A DNA stretch of 64,000 nucleotides from Enterobacter soli ATCC BAA-2102 (GCF_001654845.1 NZ_LXES01000026.1:1-64000); one strand, 5' to 3'. Positions 1 to 11,454 are shown, counted from the first letter of the stretch. The notes: generated by a model from the sequence alone, not told the origin. Made by a program: numbers and translations.

Positions 1-8
1 ACGGGATT

Positions 9-36
9 GTTAAGGGGGCGCGATAGCCCCCTTAAC
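9..36. repeat. 10-bp perfect inverted repeat
   Basis: A perfect 10-bp stem (9-18 with 27-36) encloses an 8-nt loop. No T-tract follows on either strand, so it looks more like a REP-type hairpin or an RNA-stabilising structure than a standard intrinsic terminator. It lies downstream of whatever gene precedes the window; in E. coli that region holds djlA. Confidence 0.5.
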
Positions 37-141
37 ACGTTCACCGCAGCGGATTATGCAGGTAGCAGGAAAGTCTGAGTGAACGGAACGATGCCACTAA
101 AATAACAGAGCGGCTTAATACCGCTTAACTGACAAGCATTA

Positions 142-165
142 CCGACACTGTCGGGCCATTTTTTT
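142..165 (+). terminator. probable intrinsic terminator facing rluA
   Basis: A short GC stem (142-146 with 150-154) is followed within a few bases by seven T residues ending at 165. It points rightward, so it would end transcription of a plus-strand gene left of the window, convergent with rluA. Confidence 0.45.
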
Positions 166-823
166 AGAAGTCTACCGGAGCCTTAAACGTCATAGCATTA
201 CCGAAAACCGGATGGGTAATAGTCAGCGTCTGGGCATGGAGTTGCAGTCGTGGAGCCATCGCCAGCGCTTCTGGCGGCGCGTAGAATCGGTCACCCAAAA
301 TCGGATGCCCCATGGCGAGCATATGCACACGCAGCTGGTGAGAGCGTCCGGTAATCGGCTTTAACAAGACGCGCGCGGTGTTATCCGGCGCGTACTCCAG
401 CACTTCATACTCGGTTTGCGCGGCCTTGCCGGTTTCATAACACACTTTCTGCTTTGGCCGATTCGGCCAGTCGCAGATCAGCGGTAAATCAACCAGCCCT
501 TCTTCCTGCGCCGGGTGACCCCAGACGCGCGCCACGTACTGCTTTTTCGGCTCGCGCTCGCGGAACTGCCGCTTTAACTCGCGCTCAGCTTCTTTGTTAA
601 GCGCCACCACAATCACGCCGCTGGTTGCCATGTCCAGACGATGTACGGACTCTGCCTGCGGATAATCACGCTGAATACGCGTCATCACGCTGTCTTTGTG
701 CTCATCAAGACGTCCCGGCACGGACAACAAGCCGCTAGGCTTGTTGACCACCATAATGTGTTCATCCTGATACAGAATGACCAGCCAGGGCTCCGTCGGC
801 GGATTGTAGGGCTCCATAACCAT
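164..823 (-). CDS. rluA: Dual-specificity rRNA/tRNA pseudouridine synthase RluA
   Basis: RluA isomerises uridine to pseudouridine at U746 of 23S rRNA and U32 of several tRNAs in the cytoplasm. The 219-residue product equals the E. coli length. The RluA-family motif HRLDMATSG is present, with the catalytic aspartate at residue 64. The C-terminal GRSHQLRVHM block also fits the family. The chosen start gives MVMEPYNPP, which aligns with the E. coli N-terminus. It lies 12 bp downstream of rapA on the same strand, so the two are probably co-transcribed. The family assignment and specificity come from near-identity to E. coli RluA. Confidence 0.97.
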   Translation of the reverse strand: MVMEPYNPPTEPWLVILYQDEHIMVVNKPSGLLSVPGRLDEHKDSVMTRIQRDYPQAESVHRLDMATSGVIVVALNKEAERELKRQFREREPKKQYVARVWGHPAQEEGLVDLPLICDWPNRPKQKVCYETGKAAQTEYEVLEYAPDNTARVLLKPITGRSHQLRVHMLAMGHPILGDRFYAPPEALAMAPRLQLHAQTLTITHPVFGNAMTFKAPVDF

Positions 824-835
824 TTTGCGCTCCGA

Positions 836-3742
836 TTACTGATGCGTCACAACGATGAGGCGCAGGGCATCCAGACGCCAGCTGGCCTGATCCAGGCTTT
901 CCATGACCTGCTGGCGGTTGCTTTCAATCGCTGCAAGTTCATCGTCACGGATGTTTGGGTTCACCGCTTTCAGCGCTTCCAGACGGGAAAGTTCAGCAGA
1001 CAGCTTTTCGTCAGCTTCGCTACGCGCAGCATCAATCAGCGCTCTGGCCGCTTTTTCTATCTGGCTTTCACCCAGTTGCAGAATGCTGTGCACGTCCTGC
1101 TGCACCGCATTCACCAGCTTGCTGCCGGTGTGGCGGTTCACCGCGCTCAGCTGGCGGTTAAAGCTCTCGAACTCGACCTGGGCTGCCAGGTTGGTGCCGT
1201 TTTTGTCCAGCAGCAGACGCACAGGCGTTGGCGGCAGGAAGCGGGTGAGCTGAAGCTGTTTTGGCGCCTGCGCTTCAACAACGTAAATCAGCTCGACCAG
1301 CAGCGTACCCACTGGCAGCGCCTTGTTTTTCAACAAGGAAATGGTGCTGCTGCCGGTATCGCCAGAGAGGATCAGATCCAGGCCGTTGCGAATAAGCGGG
1401 TGTTCCCAGGTAATGAACTGTGCATCTTCGCGGGACAGGGCAACATCACGCTCAAAGGTGATGGTGCAGCCATCTTCCGGCAGACCCGGGAAATCCGGGA
1501 CCAGCATATGATCGGACGGCGTCAGGACGATCATGTTCTCGCCGCGATCGTCCTGGTTGATCCCGACGATGTCGAACAGGTTCATGGAGAAGCTGATCAG
1601 ACTGGTGTCGTCATCCTGCTCTTCGATGCTCTCAGCGAGCGCCTGTGCTTTCTCACCGCCGTTGGAGTGGATCTCCAGCAGACGGTCACGGCCCTGCTCA
1701 AGCTGGGCTTTCAGCGCGTCATGTTTTTCGCGGCAGGATTTAATCAGATCGTCAAAACCTTCTGTCTCTTCCGGCGCCGCCAGATAACCGATCAAATCGC
1801 TGTGAACCTGATCGTAAATGGTACGGCCCGTCGGGCAGGTATGTTCGAAAGCATCCAGACCTTCGTGGAACCACTGCACCAGTACGGACTGGGCGGTTTT
1901 TTCCAGGTAAGGCACGTGGATCTGAATGTCGTGCGCCTGGCCGATACGATCCAGACGGCCAATACGCTGCTCCAGCAGATCCGGGTTAAACGGCAGATCG
2001 AACATCACCAGGTTGCTGGCGAACTGGAAGTTACGGCCTTCGGAACCGATTTCGGAACACAGCAGAACCTGCGCGCCGCTATCCTCTTCGCCAAACCATG
2101 CTGCTGCACGGTCACGCTCAACGATGGACATGCCTTCGTGGAATACCGCAGCGCGGATCCCTTCACGTTCGCGCAGCACTTGCTCCAGCTGGAGCGCGGT
2201 TGCCGCTTTGGCGCAAATAACCAGAACCTTCTGCGAACGGTGCGCAGTCAGATACCCCATCAGCCACTCAACGCGCGGATCGAAGTTCCACCATGTGCCG
2301 GTATCGCCTTCAAATTCCTGGTAGATCTGTTCCGGGTAGAGCATGTCGCGTGCGCGCTCTTCCGCAGTTTTACGCGCCCCCATAATCCCGGACACTTTGA
2401 TCGCCGTCTGGTACTGGGTTGGCAGCGGCAGCTTGATGGTGTGCAGTTCGCGTTTCGGGAAGCCTTTCACACCGTTACGGGTGTTACGGAACAGCACGCG
2501 GCTGGTGCCGTGGCGGTCCATCAGCATGTCGATCAATTCCTGACGCGCCGAGCCGGCATTGTCACTGTCGCTATTTGCAGCCTGCAACAGCGGCTCGATA
2601 TCCTGCTCGCCAATCAGATCGCTCAGCGTATTCAGTTCGTCATTAGAAAGATGTTTACCTGCCAGCAGCAGCGCAACGGCATCGGCGACCGGGCGATAGT
2701 TTTTCTGTTCTTCAACGAACTGCTCAAAATCATGGAAACGGTTTGGATCCAGCAGACGCAGACGGGCAAAGTGGCTTTCCAGACCCAGCTGTTCCGGCGT
2801 TGCGGTCAGCAGCAGCACGCCAGGCACGCGCTCGGCGAGCTGTTCAATAGCCATGTACTCACGGCTTGGGGCATCTTCGCTCCAGACCAGGTGGTGCGCT
2901 TCATCGACCACCATAATGTCCCATTCGGCATCACACAGGTGCTCAAGGCGTTGCTTGCTGCGGCGCACGAAGTCCAGCGAACAAATCACCAACTGTTCCG
3001 TTTCGAATGGGTTATCCGCATCATGCTGGGCTTCGGCATAGCGTTCGTCGTCGAACAGGGAGAAACGCAGGTTAAAGCGGCGCAGCATCTCAACCAGCCA
3101 CTGATGTTGCAGCGTTTCAGGAACGACAATCAGCACACGCTCAGCCGCGCCAGAGAGCAGCTGTTGATGCAGGATCATCCCGGCTTCAATGGTTTTACCC
3201 AGACCCACTTCATCCGCCAGCAGTACGCGCGGTGCATAACGACGACCGACGTCATGGGCGATGTTCAACTGGTGCGGGATAAGGCTGGTGCGCTGACCGC
3301 GCAGGCCGCTCCACGGCATCCGGTACTGTTCACTCTGGAACTTACGGGCGCGATAGCGCAGTGAAAAGCGATCCATGCGGTCGATTTGCCCGGCGAACAG
3401 GCGGTCTTGCGGTTTGCTGAAGACCAGTTTGCTGTCGAGCAGCACTTCGCGCAGGATGACATTGGCTTCGTCAGTGTCCAGACGAGTACCAATGTAGGCG
3501 AGCAGTCCATTCTCTTCTTTTACGTCTTCAACCTTCAGCTGCCAGCCATCGTGGCTGGTAACGGTGTCGCCCGGATTAAACATCACGCGGGTAACAGGGG
3601 AGTCATTGCGAGCGTACAGGCGGTTCTCACCGGTTGCAGGGAAGAGGAGGGTGACCATGCGCGGATCTATCGCAACCACGGTTCCCAATCCAAGTTCGCT
3701 TTCTGTATCGCTGATCCAGCGTTGACCAAGTGTAAAAGGCAT
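836..3742 (-). CDS. rapA: RNA polymerase-associated Swi2/Snf2 ATPase RapA
   Basis: RapA (HepA) binds RNA polymerase and uses ATP hydrolysis to recycle it after transcription. The product has 968 residues, the E. coli length. Seen in order: an N-terminal Tudor-like region, a Walker A motif DEVGLGKT near residues 177-184, a DEAH box near 280, and a C-terminal helicase half containing [11 protein letters not shown]. It sits between polB and rluA on the same strand, 127 bp from polB, and probably has its own promoter in that gap. A 907-codon open frame on the opposite strand (641-3364) is a shadow of this gene. Confidence 0.98.
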   Translation of the reverse strand: MPFTLGQRWISDTESELGLGTVVAIDPRMVTLLFPATGENRLYARNDSPVTRVMFNPGDTVTSHDGWQLKVEDVKEENGLLAYIGTRLDTDEANVILREVLLDSKLVFSKPQDRLFAGQIDRMDRFSLRYRARKFQSEQYRMPWSGLRGQRTSLIPHQLNIAHDVGRRYAPRVLLADEVGLGKTIEAGMILHQQLLSGAAERVLIVVPETLQHQWLVEMLRRFNLRFSLFDDERYAEAQHDADNPFETEQLVICSLDFVRRSKQRLEHLCDAEWDIMVVDEAHHLVWSEDAPSREYMAIEQLAERVPGVLLLTATPEQLGLESHFARLRLLDPNRFHDFEQFVEEQKNYRPVADAVALLLAGKHLSNDELNTLSDLIGEQDIEPLLQAANSDSDNAGSARQELIDMLMDRHGTSRVLFRNTRNGVKGFPKRELHTIKLPLPTQYQTAIKVSGIMGARKTAEERARDMLYPEQIYQEFEGDTGTWWNFDPRVEWLMGYLTAHRSQKVLVICAKAATALQLEQVLREREGIRAAVFHEGMSIVERDRAAAWFGEEDSGAQVLLCSEIGSEGRNFQFASNLVMFDLPFNPDLLEQRIGRLDRIGQAHDIQIHVPYLEKTAQSVLVQWFHEGLDAFEHTCPTGRTIYDQVHSDLIGYLAAPEETEGFDDLIKSCREKHDALKAQLEQGRDRLLEIHSNGGEKAQALAESIEEQDDDTSLISFSMNLFDIVGINQDDRGENMIVLTPSDHMLVPDFPGLPEDGCTITFERDVALSREDAQFITWEHPLIRNGLDLILSGDTGSSTISLLKNKALPVGTLLVELIYVVEAQAPKQLQLTRFLPPTPVRLLLDKNGTNLAAQVEFESFNRQLSAVNRHTGSKLVNAVQQDVHSILQLGESQIEKAARALIDAARSEADEKLSAELSRLEALKAVNPNIRDDELAAIESNRQQVMESLDQASWRLDALRLIVVTHQ

Positions 3743-3869
3743 ATATGTTCGGCTCTAATCTTTAATTGCAGGCAATAGTTCGACCACCGTCAAAAAGACA
3801 GTCATCGAAAAATGGGTCCGGGAGTGGAAAGGGCGCTATGGTACTGGATGGCAGCGATTTCGTCACGCG

Positions 3870-6227
3870 TCAAAATAGGCCAAGTTGCCCTGTCACTAGT
3901 GTAGCAAAATCGTCGTCGATGAAGGGCAAAATTCCTTCCGCAACGGGCTGAAGCTGGCGAGTCAGGTAATGCTCGTAGTCAAGTGGCGATTGCTGATAAT
4001 CCACGGGTTCCGGGCCGCTGGTGGTCCAGACGTATTTGATGGTTCCCCGGTTCTGATACTGCTGAGCACGCCCGCGGCGGACGTTCTCTTCGTCGGCCAG
4101 CCGCGCTGCGCGAACATGTGGCGGCACGTTACGCTGATACTCCGCCAGCGGGCGGCGCAGGCGCTTACGATATACCAGTTGGTCATCCAGTTCGCCGGCC
4201 ATCAGACGGGCTATGGTTTCTCGCACATAGTCCTGATAGGGCTCGTTGCGAAATACCCGCAGATAGAGCGTTTGCTGGAACTGCTGCGCCAGCGGCGTCC
4301 AGTCGGTGCGTACTGTTTCCAGCCCTTTAAACACCATGCGCTGTTTTTCACCTTCCTGGATTAACCCTGCATAACGCTTCTTGCTGCCCTGGTCGGTACC
4401 GCGAATGGTCGGCATCAAAAAACGGCAGAAATGGGTTTCAAATTCCAGCTCTAAGGCGCTGGTTAACCGCTCTTTTTGCAAATGGGTTTGCCACCAGTCG
4501 TTCACGAAAGCGACCAGCGATTTGCCAATCCGCGCGGCGTCGTCTTCGGAATGTGCCCCTTTCAGCCACACGAAGGTGGAGTCCGTATCGCCATAGATGA
4601 CGTCATATCCCTGGGATTCAATCAGCGCTTTGGTCTGACGCATTATTTCATGCCCGCGCATGGTAATAGACGACGCCAGGCGTGGATCGAAGAAGCGGCA
4701 GGCGCTGGTGCCCAGCACGCCATAAAACGCATTCATAATGATTTTCAGCGCCTGGGAAAGCGGTTTGTTGCCGTGGCGTTTGGCCTCGTCGCGCCCGTGC
4801 CAGATTTGCCCCACAATTTCCGGCAGGCAATGCTTCTCGCGCGAGAAATGCGCCCCGAGAAAGCCTTCGGTGCTGTGCACATCATCCGGTTGCGCCATGC
4901 CCTCGACCAGCCCTACTGGATCGATAAGAAAGGTGCGGATAATCGACGGGTACAGGCTTTTGTAATCCAGCACCAGCACCGAGTCGTATAGCCCCGGTCG
5001 GGAATCCATGACATAGCCGCCAGGGCTGGCCTGCGGGGGGATTTCACCGAGGTTTGGCGCAACATAGCCCGCCCGGTGCATCCGGGGAAAATAGAGGTGA
5101 CCAAACGCCGCAACTGAGCCGCCGTGCCGGTCGACGGCCAGGCCGTTCACCGTGGCGCGCTCCAGCAGGAAAGGCATGATCTCCGTTTTGTGGAAAATCT
5201 GCGTTACCAGCTCACAATCTTTCAGGTTGTAAGTGGCGAGCGCCGGTTTGTTTTCATTAAAGCGCCGGTCAATTTCGTCCATCCTGTCCCACGGATTGTC
5301 GATGGATTTACCTTCACCGAGCAGCTCCTGTGCCACCGCTTCCAGCGAGAAAGAGGAGAAATTCCAGAAAGCGGATTTCAGGGCTTCAATGCCGTCGATT
5401 ATCAGGCGCCCGTTGGCCTGGGCGAAGAATACGCCGTTTTTAAAACCATGTTCGCGCCATTCGATCTCAGTGTTACCGCGCCCCAGCATCAGCGGAATTC
5501 GGTACCGTTCGGCGTGTTTTTGCAGCACCCGCAGGTCGAACTGCACCACGTTCCAGCCGATAAGCACGTCGGGGTCGTGCTCGGCAAACCACTGATTCAG
5601 TTTTTCCAGCAGCTGAGGGCGGCTATTGACGTACTCAAGCTGAAAATCCAGCGCGGTGGCATCGCCATTTGGCGGCCCGAGCATATAGACAACCCGTTGC
5701 CCGCAGCCTTCAAGACCAATGCAGTACAACTCGCCGTGGCGAGTGGTTTCGATATCCAGCGAGACCCATTTGAGTGGTGGACGATAGTGCGGGTTCGGTT
5801 TCAGGCGCGCATTGACCAGCCTGGCGCCTTGCAGAGTGCCATCGACCCAGACGGGGGCGGTAATAAAGCGTTCCATCAGAAAGCGTTCAGGTGGACGAAC
5901 GTCGGCTTCATACAGCGTGACGCCGGCCTCGCGCAGCAGTTTTTCATAGCGCATCAGCTGACGATGGGCGCGGCAATAAAGACCGTAAACCGGCTGACGA
6001 TGGAAATCTTTAAGCTCAAGCGGGGTGATGCGCCAGCCGTTTTCGCCTCGTAACAGCTGTTTGGCTTTTTCAACCTGAGGTTCGGGGATAAAGGCCACGG
6101 ACTCTTGCGGCGGCAGCGTGACGTTCAGCGGGCCGTTATCCGTCGCCAGCCAGAACTCAACTTCCGTCCCCTGAGGTGTATCCCGCCAGTGTCGGGTCAG
6201 TAAAAAGCCTTCTTGCGCCTGCGCCAC
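3870..6227 (-). CDS. polB: DNA polymerase II (family B, SOS-inducible)
   Basis: DNA polymerase II is a proofreading family-B polymerase used in replication restart and lesion bypass. The 785-residue product is two longer than K-12 PolB. It carries the exonuclease DIET motif in the N-terminal half, the polymerase motif DYKSLYPSI, the conserved KxxxNAFYG helix and the catalytic YGDTDS. The C-terminus GQLGLF fits the beta-clamp binding motif of this enzyme. Expression is expected to be SOS-controlled through the LexA box at 6285-6300, about 58 bp upstream of the start. Confidence 0.98.
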   Translation of the reverse strand: MAQAQEGFLLTRHWRDTPQGTEVEFWLATDNGPLNVTLPPQESVAFIPEPQVEKAKQLLRGENGWRITPLELKDFHRQPVYGLYCRAHRQLMRYEKLLREAGVTLYEADVRPPERFLMERFITAPVWVDGTLQGARLVNARLKPNPHYRPPLKWVSLDIETTRHGELYCIGLEGCGQRVVYMLGPPNGDATALDFQLEYVNSRPQLLEKLNQWFAEHDPDVLIGWNVVQFDLRVLQKHAERYRIPLMLGRGNTEIEWREHGFKNGVFFAQANGRLIIDGIEALKSAFWNFSSFSLEAVAQELLGEGKSIDNPWDRMDEIDRRFNENKPALATYNLKDCELVTQIFHKTEIMPFLLERATVNGLAVDRHGGSVAAFGHLYFPRMHRAGYVAPNLGEIPPQASPGGYVMDSRPGLYDSVLVLDYKSLYPSIIRTFLIDPVGLVEGMAQPDDVHSTEGFLGAHFSREKHCLPEIVGQIWHGRDEAKRHGNKPLSQALKIIMNAFYGVLGTSACRFFDPRLASSITMRGHEIMRQTKALIESQGYDVIYGDTDSTFVWLKGAHSEDDAARIGKSLVAFVNDWWQTHLQKERLTSALELEFETHFCRFLMPTIRGTDQGSKKRYAGLIQEGEKQRMVFKGLETVRTDWTPLAQQFQQTLYLRVFRNEPYQDYVRETIARLMAGELDDQLVYRKRLRRPLAEYQRNVPPHVRAARLADEENVRRGRAQQYQNRGTIKYVWTTSGPEPVDYQQSPLDYEHYLTRQLQPVAEGILPFIDDDFATLVTGQLGLF

Positions 6228-6239
6228 GCCGATATCCCA

Positions 6240-6272
6240 TAAAACAAAACCAGGCCTGATTATAGCCTGGTT
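6240..6272 (-). terminator. araBAD intrinsic terminator
   Basis: An 8-bp perfect stem (6248-6255 with 6265-6272) is followed on the minus strand by a T-rich tract. It lies between araD and polB, and so separates the arabinose operon from SOS-controlled polB. Confidence 0.7.
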
Positions 6273-6284
6273 GCGTGTTTTGTG

Positions 6285-6300
6285 CTGGGTATATATACAG
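6285..6300. promoter_or_regulatory. LexA (SOS) box upstream of polB
   Basis: CTGGGTATATATACAG matches the LexA consensus CTG-N10-CAG with a central AT alternation. It lies 58 bp upstream of the polB start and only one base from the end of araD. Position and motif match the known SOS control of polB (dinA) in E. coli. Confidence 0.85.
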
Positions 6301-6301
6301 C

Positions 6302-6997
6302 TTATTGTCCGTAATAGGCTTTCGCGCCGTGCTTACGTAGGTAATGTTTGTCCAGCAGCGTTTGCTGCATATCCGGTAACTGCGGCGCCAGCTGGCGGCA
6401 GAAGATCCCCATATACGCCACCTCTTCGAGAACGATAGCGTTATGCACGGCATCTTCGGCGTTTTTTCCCCAGGCAAACGGGCCGTGGGAGTGCACCAGT
6501 ACACCGGGCATTTGTGCCGCATCGATTCCCTGTTTTTCGAAGGTTTCAACGATAACGTTGCCGGTTTCCCATTCGTACTCACCGTTAATTTCTGCATCGG
6601 TCATTAACCGGGTGCAGGGAATGGTGCCGTAAAAGTAATCTGCGTGAGTAGTGCCGGTTGCCGGAATGGACTGACCCGCCTGCGCCCAGATAGTGGCGTG
6701 GCGTGAATGGGTGTGAACAATACCGCCAATGGTCGGGAATGACTGATACAGCAGGCGATGGGTTGGCGTATCGGAAGAGGGCTTTTTCTTCCCTTCAACC
6801 ACTTCACCGGTGGCGATACTGACCACCACCATATCCTCCGCCGTCATCACGCTGTAATCGACGCCGGAAGGTTTGATAACAAATACGCCTTTATCGCGAT
6901 CAACGGCGCTGACGTTACCCCAGGTCAGGGTAACGAGATTGTGTTTCGGCAGCGCCAGGTTGGCTTCAAGCACCTGACGTTTGAGTTCTTCTAACAT
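6302..6997 (-). CDS. araD: L-ribulose-5-phosphate 4-epimerase AraD
   Basis: AraD converts L-ribulose 5-phosphate to D-xylulose 5-phosphate, the last step feeding arabinose into the pentose phosphate pathway. It has 231 residues as in E. coli. The class II aldolase/epimerase zinc ligands appear as HTH at residues 95-97, with a later HSHGPFAWG segment carrying the third histidine. A minus-strand ribosome-binding sequence (CAGGAGG-like) precedes the ATG. It is the last gene of araBAD, 52 bp after araA with a hairpin in the gap. Confidence 0.97.
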   Translation of the reverse strand: MLEELKRQVLEANLALPKHNLVTLTWGNVSAVDRDKGVFVIKPSGVDYSVMTAEDMVVVSIATGEVVEGKKKPSSDTPTHRLLYQSFPTIGGIVHTHSRHATIWAQAGQSIPATGTTHADYFYGTIPCTRLMTDAEINGEYEWETGNVIVETFEKQGIDAAQMPGVLVHSHGPFAWGKNAEDAVHNAIVLEEVAYMGIFCRQLAPQLPDMQQTLLDKHYLRKHGAKAYYGQ

Positions 6998-7016
6998 GCA
7001 ATCCTCCAGGAAAAGA

Positions 7017-7036
7017 GGCCTGCCCTGCGGCAGGCC
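7017..7036 (-). other. araA-araD intercistronic hairpin
   Basis: An 8-bp perfect GC-rich stem with a 4-nt loop fills much of the 52-bp gap between araA and araD. There is no T-tract, so it more likely stabilises the upstream mRNA or tunes araD expression than terminates. E. coli also has a hairpin element at this junction. Confidence 0.5.
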
Positions 7037-7049
7037 AAAGGTTCCCCTG

Positions 7050-8552
7050 TTAACGTTTTGAACCGTAATAAACTTCGTTCCAGCGCAGCGCGTCTTTGAA
7101 CGCTGGCAGGCGGGTGTCGTTATCGATAACGGTCAGTTCGATGTCGTGCAGTTCAGCGAACTGGCGCATGTCATTCAGATTCAGCGCGTGGCTGAACACG
7201 GTGTGGTGTGCACCACCGGCAACGATCCAGGCTTCAGACGCCGTTGGCAGATCCGGCTGTGCTTTCCACAGCGCGTTGGCTACCGGGAGTTTAGGCAGTG
7301 AGTGTGGTGTTTCGACGGCATCCACGCAGTTCACCAGCAGACGGAAACGATCGCCCAGATCGATCAGGCTGGCGTTAATGGCCGGGCCGGTACGGGTGTT
7401 GAAGATCAGGCGCGCCGGATCGGCTTTGCCGCCGATGCCGAGGTACTGAACGTCGAGGATCGGTTTCTCATCAACGGCGATCGAAGGACACACTTCCAGC
7501 ATGTGAGAACCCAGCACCAGATCGTTGCCGTTCTCAAAGTGGTAGGTGTAGTCCTCCATGAAGGAGGTGCCGCCCTGTAGACCGGTTGACATCACTTTCA
7601 TGATGCGAAGCAGGGCGGCGGTTTTCCAGTCGCCTTCACCAGCAAAGCCGTAGCCCTGCTGCATCAGACGTTGTACGGCCAGGCCTGGCAGTTGTTTCAG
7701 GCCGTGAAGATCTTCAAAGGTGGTGGTGAAGGCATGGAAACCGCCCTGTTCCAGGAAGCGTTTCATCCCCAGTTCAATGCGCGCTGCATCCAGCACGTTC
7801 TGGCGTTTGTCGCCGTGGATTTGCGCTGCCGCCGTCAGGCGATAGCTGCTTTCGTATTCATCAACCAGCGCGCTCACGTCGCCATCGCTGATTTCGTTCA
7901 CAACCTGCACCAGGTCGCCCACCGCCCAGGTATTTACGGAGAAGCCAAACTTGATCTGCGCAGCGACTTTATCGCCATCGGTAACGGCCACTTCACGCAT
8001 ATTGTCGCCAAAACGCACCACTTTCAGGTGACGGGTATCTTGTTTAGAGACCGCCTGACGCATCCAGGAGCCGATACGTTTTTGTGCGTGCTGATCCTGC
8101 CAGTGGCCGGTGACCACCGCATGTTGCTGGCGCATACGCGCGCCGATGAAGCCGAACTCACGGCCGCCATGCGCGGTCTGGTTCAGGTTCATAAAGTCCA
8201 TATCAATGCTGTCCCACGGCAGGGAAGCGTTGTACTGGGTATGGAACTGCAACAGCGGTTTGTTGAGGATAGCCAGGCCGTTGATCCACATTTTGGCTGG
8301 CGAGAAGGTATGCAGCCACACCACCATCCCGGCACATTTGTCGTCGTAGTTCGCGTCGCGGCAGATGTTGGTAATTTCATCTGGCGTGGTGCCCAGTGGT
8401 TTCAGCACCAGTTTGCAGGGCAGTTTGGCTTCTGCATTCATCGCGTTAACGACATGTTCTGCGTGTTTCGTGACCTGTTGCAGCGCTTCCGGCCCATACA
8501 GATGCTGGCTGCCAATGACAAACCACACTTCATAATTATTAAAAATGGTCAT
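7050..8552 (-). CDS. araA: L-arabinose isomerase AraA
   Basis: AraA isomerises L-arabinose to L-ribulose in the cytoplasm, a Mn-dependent reaction. The 500-residue product is full length and close to E. coli AraA throughout, starting [20 protein letters not shown]. The conserved segments [32 protein letters not shown] and GGAHHTVFS, here named only as landmarks, span the catalytic glutamate and histidine regions of the family. It starts 10 bp after araB and is translated from the same mRNA. Confidence 0.97.
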   Translation of the reverse strand: MTIFNNYEVWFVIGSQHLYGPEALQQVTKHAEHVVNAMNAEAKLPCKLVLKPLGTTPDEITNICRDANYDDKCAGMVVWLHTFSPAKMWINGLAILNKPLLQFHTQYNASLPWDSIDMDFMNLNQTAHGGREFGFIGARMRQQHAVVTGHWQDQHAQKRIGSWMRQAVSKQDTRHLKVVRFGDNMREVAVTDGDKVAAQIKFGFSVNTWAVGDLVQVVNEISDGDVSALVDEYESSYRLTAAAQIHGDKRQNVLDAARIELGMKRFLEQGGFHAFTTTFEDLHGLKQLPGLAVQRLMQQGYGFAGEGDWKTAALLRIMKVMSTGLQGGTSFMEDYTYHFENGNDLVLGSHMLEVCPSIAVDEKPILDVQYLGIGGKADPARLIFNTRTGPAINASLIDLGDRFRLLVNCVDAVETPHSLPKLPVANALWKAQPDLPTASEAWIVAGGAHHTVFSHALNLNDMRQFAELHDIELTVIDNDTRLPAFKDALRWNEVYYGSKR

Positions 8553-8562
8553 TATCGTGTCC

Positions 8563-10272
8563 TTAATGTGTCAGGGTTGCCGGAGTGTCCGCGGTGTGTT
8601 TGGCCGGGGCGGCGACAGGGAGATAGTGGAGTTCGGCGCTTTTCGACCATTGCTGGTAGCGCTGATAAAGTTGCTCAAAGCGTTGGGCCTGCTGGGTGCG
8701 CGGCTGAAGCGTGTTTTCAACGGCACTGGCCATATGCTGCTGCGCGGTCGGGATATCGGTGTGAACCCCTGCGGCCACGGCGGCGAAAATCGCCGCGCCC
8801 AGGGCGCAGCACTGATCGGAGGCCACAATTTGCAGCGGACGGTTTAAGACATCGCAGCAGGCCTGCATGATCACCGGGTTTTTACGGGCAATACCGCCCA
8901 GCGCCATGACGTTGTTAACGTCGATACCTTGCTCGGTGAAGCACTCCATAATGGCGCGCGCACCGAAAGCGGTTGCCGCAATCAGGCCGCCGAAGAGAGC
9001 CGGTGCGTCAGTCGCCAGGTTGAGGTCGGTAATCACCCCTTTCAGGCGCTGGTTGGCAAACGGCGTACGGCGGCCGTTAAACCAGTCGAGCACGACCGGC
9101 AGATGATCAAGGGACGGATTTTTTGCCCAGGCCTCGGTGAGCTGTGGCAGCAGTTGTTTTTTGCTTTCGGCAATCTGCGCTTTCAGTTCCGGATGTGCCG
9201 CTGCCAGTTGATCCAGCGGCCAGCCGAGCACGCGGCCAAACCAGGCGTAGATATCACCAAACGCAGACTGGCCGGCCTCCAGGCCGATGAAATCAGGTAC
9301 TACGCTGCCGTCAACCTGGCCGCAGATGCCTTTCACGGCGCGCTCGCCGACGCTGGCTTTATCCGCCGTCAGGATGTCGCAGGTCGATGTACCGATGACT
9401 TTCACCAGCGTGTTCGGCTGCGCACCTGCGCCCACGGCGCCCATATGGCAGTCAAATGCGCCGCCGGAAATCGCCACGTTTTGCGGCAGGCCCAGGCGCT
9501 TCGCCCACTCTTCACAGAGTGTGCCCACCGGGATGTCTGCGGTAAAGGTGTCGGTAAACAGCGGGTATTTCAGGTTCTGGTTGATGACCGGGTCAAGCTC
9601 ATCGAAGAACGCCGCCGGTGGCAGGCCACCCCAGCTTTCATGCCACAGTGATTTATGCCCGGCGCTACAGCGGCCACGACGAATATCCTGCGGGCGCGTC
9701 GTGCCAGAGAGCAGCGCCGGAACCCAGTCGCAAAGCTCAATCCATGACACGGCAGCCTGTGCGACAGCACGGTCAGCACGCGTCACGTGCAAAATCTTCG
9801 CCCAGAACCATTCGCTCGAATAAATGCCGCCGATATAGCGCGAGTAGTCGGTTTTACCTGACTGATGGCACAGACGGGTGATGGCTTCAGCTTCTTCAAC
9901 GGCGGTATGGTCTTTCCACAGCACGAACATGGCGTTCGGGTTGTCGGCGAACTCAGGACGCAGCGCCAGTACGCGGCCTTCAGCATCCACTGGCGCAGGC
10001 GTTGAGCCGGTGCTGTCGACGCCAATACCGACGATTTGCGCCCGCTGGGTGTCGTTCAGTTCGCCCAGCACGGTTTTGATCGCCGCTTCCATTGATTCGA
10101 TGTAGTCACGGGGATGGTGACGGAACTGGTTGTTTGGCGCATCGCAGTAGCGCCCCTCTTGCCAGCGCGGGTACCACTCAACGCTGGTTGCTATTTCCTG
10201 GCCGGTCGTACAGTCCACTGCCAGTGCGCGAACCGAGTCGCTGCCAAAATCGAGGCCAATCGCAATTGCCAT
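8563..10272 (-). CDS. araB: L-ribulokinase AraB
   Basis: AraB phosphorylates L-ribulose with ATP to L-ribulose 5-phosphate. The 569-residue product is a FGGY-family kinase, three residues longer than E. coli AraB because of C-terminal differences. The N-terminal phosphate-binding motif [15 protein letters not shown] and the late [12 protein letters not shown] block are typical of the family. It is the first gene of araBAD. Its start lies 34 bp from the araBAD -10 element, and the ATG is preceded by a GGAG-type ribosome-binding site. Confidence 0.97.
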   Translation of the reverse strand: MAIAIGLDFGSDSVRALAVDCTTGQEIATSVEWYPRWQEGRYCDAPNNQFRHHPRDYIESMEAAIKTVLGELNDTQRAQIVGIGVDSTGSTPAPVDAEGRVLALRPEFADNPNAMFVLWKDHTAVEEAEAITRLCHQSGKTDYSRYIGGIYSSEWFWAKILHVTRADRAVAQAAVSWIELCDWVPALLSGTTRPQDIRRGRCSAGHKSLWHESWGGLPPAAFFDELDPVINQNLKYPLFTDTFTADIPVGTLCEEWAKRLGLPQNVAISGGAFDCHMGAVGAGAQPNTLVKVIGTSTCDILTADKASVGERAVKGICGQVDGSVVPDFIGLEAGQSAFGDIYAWFGRVLGWPLDQLAAAHPELKAQIAESKKQLLPQLTEAWAKNPSLDHLPVVLDWFNGRRTPFANQRLKGVITDLNLATDAPALFGGLIAATAFGARAIMECFTEQGIDVNNVMALGGIARKNPVIMQACCDVLNRPLQIVASDQCCALGAAIFAAVAAGVHTDIPTAQQHMASAVENTLQPRTQQAQRFEQLYQRYQQWSKSAELHYLPVAAPAKHTADTPATLTH

Positions 10273-10305
10273 GGTGTTGCTCCATCAAAAAACAGGTATG
10301 AAAGA

Positions 10306-10335
10306 ACATTAGAGATTGAGGGGAAAAATCGTCAG
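10306..10335 (-). promoter_or_regulatory. araBAD promoter (pBAD)
   Basis: On the minus strand a CTGACG -35 (10330-10335) and a TAATGT -10 (10306-10311) are separated by 18 bp. Both position and spacing match the E. coli araBAD promoter (CTGACG, TACTGT, 18 bp). The AraC I2 half-site lies immediately upstream and overlaps the -35, as expected for AraC activation. Confidence 0.85.
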
Positions 10336-10352
10336 GCAGGATCCGCTAATCT

Positions 10353-10369
10353 TATGGACTAAATTGCTG
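10353..10369 (-). promoter_or_regulatory. AraC site araI1
   Basis: On the minus strand this 17-bp site reads CAGCAATTTAGTCCATA, close to E. coli araI1 (TAGCATTTTTATCCATA). The I2 half-site follows directly (minus-strand TAGCGGATCC). The araO2-like site starts 211 bp away, close to the 210-bp I1-O2 spacing of the E. coli repression loop. Confidence 0.85.
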
Positions 10370-10382
10370 TTGCGATTGAAAG

Positions 10383-10398
10383 TGTGACGCCGTGCAAA
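10383..10398. promoter_or_regulatory. CRP site of araBAD/araC
   Basis: TGTGA-N6-GCAAA lies between araI1 and the araO1 region, 13 bp from araI1. It is in the same place as the E. coli ara CRP site and shares most of its bases. It is expected to serve both divergent promoters. Confidence 0.8.
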
Positions 10399-10402
10399 TA
10401 TT

Positions 10403-10440
10403 CAATGTGGACATTTCTGCCGCACTTATAGACACTTTTG
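10403..10440. promoter_or_regulatory. araO1 operator region overlapping araC promoter
   Basis: This stretch closely matches the E. coli araO1 segment, where a pair of AraC half-sites overlaps the araC promoter and gives autoregulation. Individual half-sites were assigned only by resemblance to E. coli. Confidence 0.6.
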
Positions 10441-10563
10441 TTACTGCTTATCCGCACGTGTCGACGGAGAAATCAGGGGCAAAAGCTGAAATTGGGCGGA
10501 CGTAAAAGAAGCGTGATGCTTTTTGGATCTTTTCGCGGGCCGTTTTTATACTGCTTTTATCGA

Positions 10564-10580
10564 TATGGACAATTGGTTTC
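10564..10580 (+). promoter_or_regulatory. AraC site araO2
   Basis: TATGGACAATTGGTTTC is the counterpart of E. coli araO2, located in the 5' untranslated region of araC. The start-to-start distance to araI1 is 211 bp, which keeps the helical phase needed for the repression loop. Confidence 0.75.
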
Positions 10581-10608
10581 CTTAAAGACCGTTGGGAGTA
10601 CTGAATCT

Positions 10609-11454
10609 ATGGCCGAAACGCAAAGCGATCCCTTACTGCCGGGCTACTCGTTTAACGCCCATCTGGTAGCGGGACTGACCCCTATCGAGGCCGAGGGTTA
10701 TCTCGATTTTTACGTTGACCGACCGCTGGGGATGAAAGGATTTATTTTGAATCTCACCGTGCGGGGTGAGGGGGTGATTAAAAATAACGATCAGCAGTTT
10801 ATCTGCCGCCCTGGCGATATGCTGTTGTTTCCGCCGGGAGAGATTCACCACTACGGGCGTCACCCCGATGCGAAAGAGTGGTATCACCAGTGGGTTTACT
10901 TCCGCCCGCGGGCCTACTGGCAGGAGTGGCTCTCATGGCCTGCTATTTTTGCCCATACCGGTTTCTATCGCCCGGATGATGTCCATCAGTCCTTATTCCG
11001 GGAGCTGTTTGCGCAGATTATTGAAGCGGGGCAGGCAGGCGGGCGCTACGCCGAACACCTGGCTATTAACCTGCTGGAACAGGTGTTGCTACGACGCATG
11101 GAAGCGATTAATGAATCGCTTAACCCGCCGCTTGATAACCGCGTGCGTGATGCCTGCCAGTACATTAGCGACCACCTTGCGGACAGCCAGTTTGATATTG
11201 CCAGCGTCGCGCAACACGTGTGTCTGTCGCCGTCCCGGTTATCGCACCTGTTCCGCCAGCAACTGGGGGTGAGCGTTCTGAGCTGGCGCGAGGATCAACG
11301 TATCAGTCAGGCTAAGCTGTTGCTCAGCACAACCCGGATGCCAATCGCCACCGTAGGGCGCAATGTGGGCTTTGAAGATCAACTCTATTTCTCGCGCGTC
11401 TTTAAAAAATGTACCGGGGCCAGCCCGAGTGAATTCCGCGCCGGATGTGAATGA
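10609..11454 (+). CDS. araC: Arabinose-responsive regulator AraC
   Basis: AraC binds L-arabinose through its N-terminal cupin domain (about residues 1-170) and DNA through two C-terminal helix-turn-helix units (about 180-281). It represses araBAD without sugar and activates it with sugar. The start [15 protein letters not shown] was chosen by alignment with E. coli; an in-frame start at 10438 would lie in the operator region. The product has 281 residues and ends at RAGCE, so it lacks the last 11 residues of K-12 AraC. As I recall, Salmonella AraC has the same short end. Confidence 0.96.
   Translation: MAETQSDPLLPGYSFNAHLVAGLTPIEAEGYLDFYVDRPLGMKGFILNLTVRGEGVIKNNDQQFICRPGDMLLFPPGEIHHYGRHPDAKEWYHQWVYFRPRAYWQEWLSWPAIFAHTGFYRPDDVHQSLFRELFAQIIEAGQAGGRYAEHLAINLLEQVLLRRMEAINESLNPPLDNRVRDACQYISDHLADSQFDIASVAQHVCLSPSRLSHLFRQQLGVSVLSWREDQRISQAKLLLSTTRMPIATVGRNVGFEDQLYFSRVFKKCTGASPSEFRAGCE

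Noticed and set aside
641..3364. 907-codon open frame antisense to rapA
   Set aside because: It is the opposite-strand shadow of a well-conserved 968-codon gene. Its translation has no family resemblance and the codon pattern follows rapA.
5124..6053. 309-codon plus-strand frame within polB
   Set aside because: Antisense shadow of polB; no ribosome-binding site or recognisable domain.
7671..8870. 399-codon plus-strand frame across araA and araB
   Set aside because: Spans parts of two conserved minus-strand genes and their junction; no similarity to any family I recognise.
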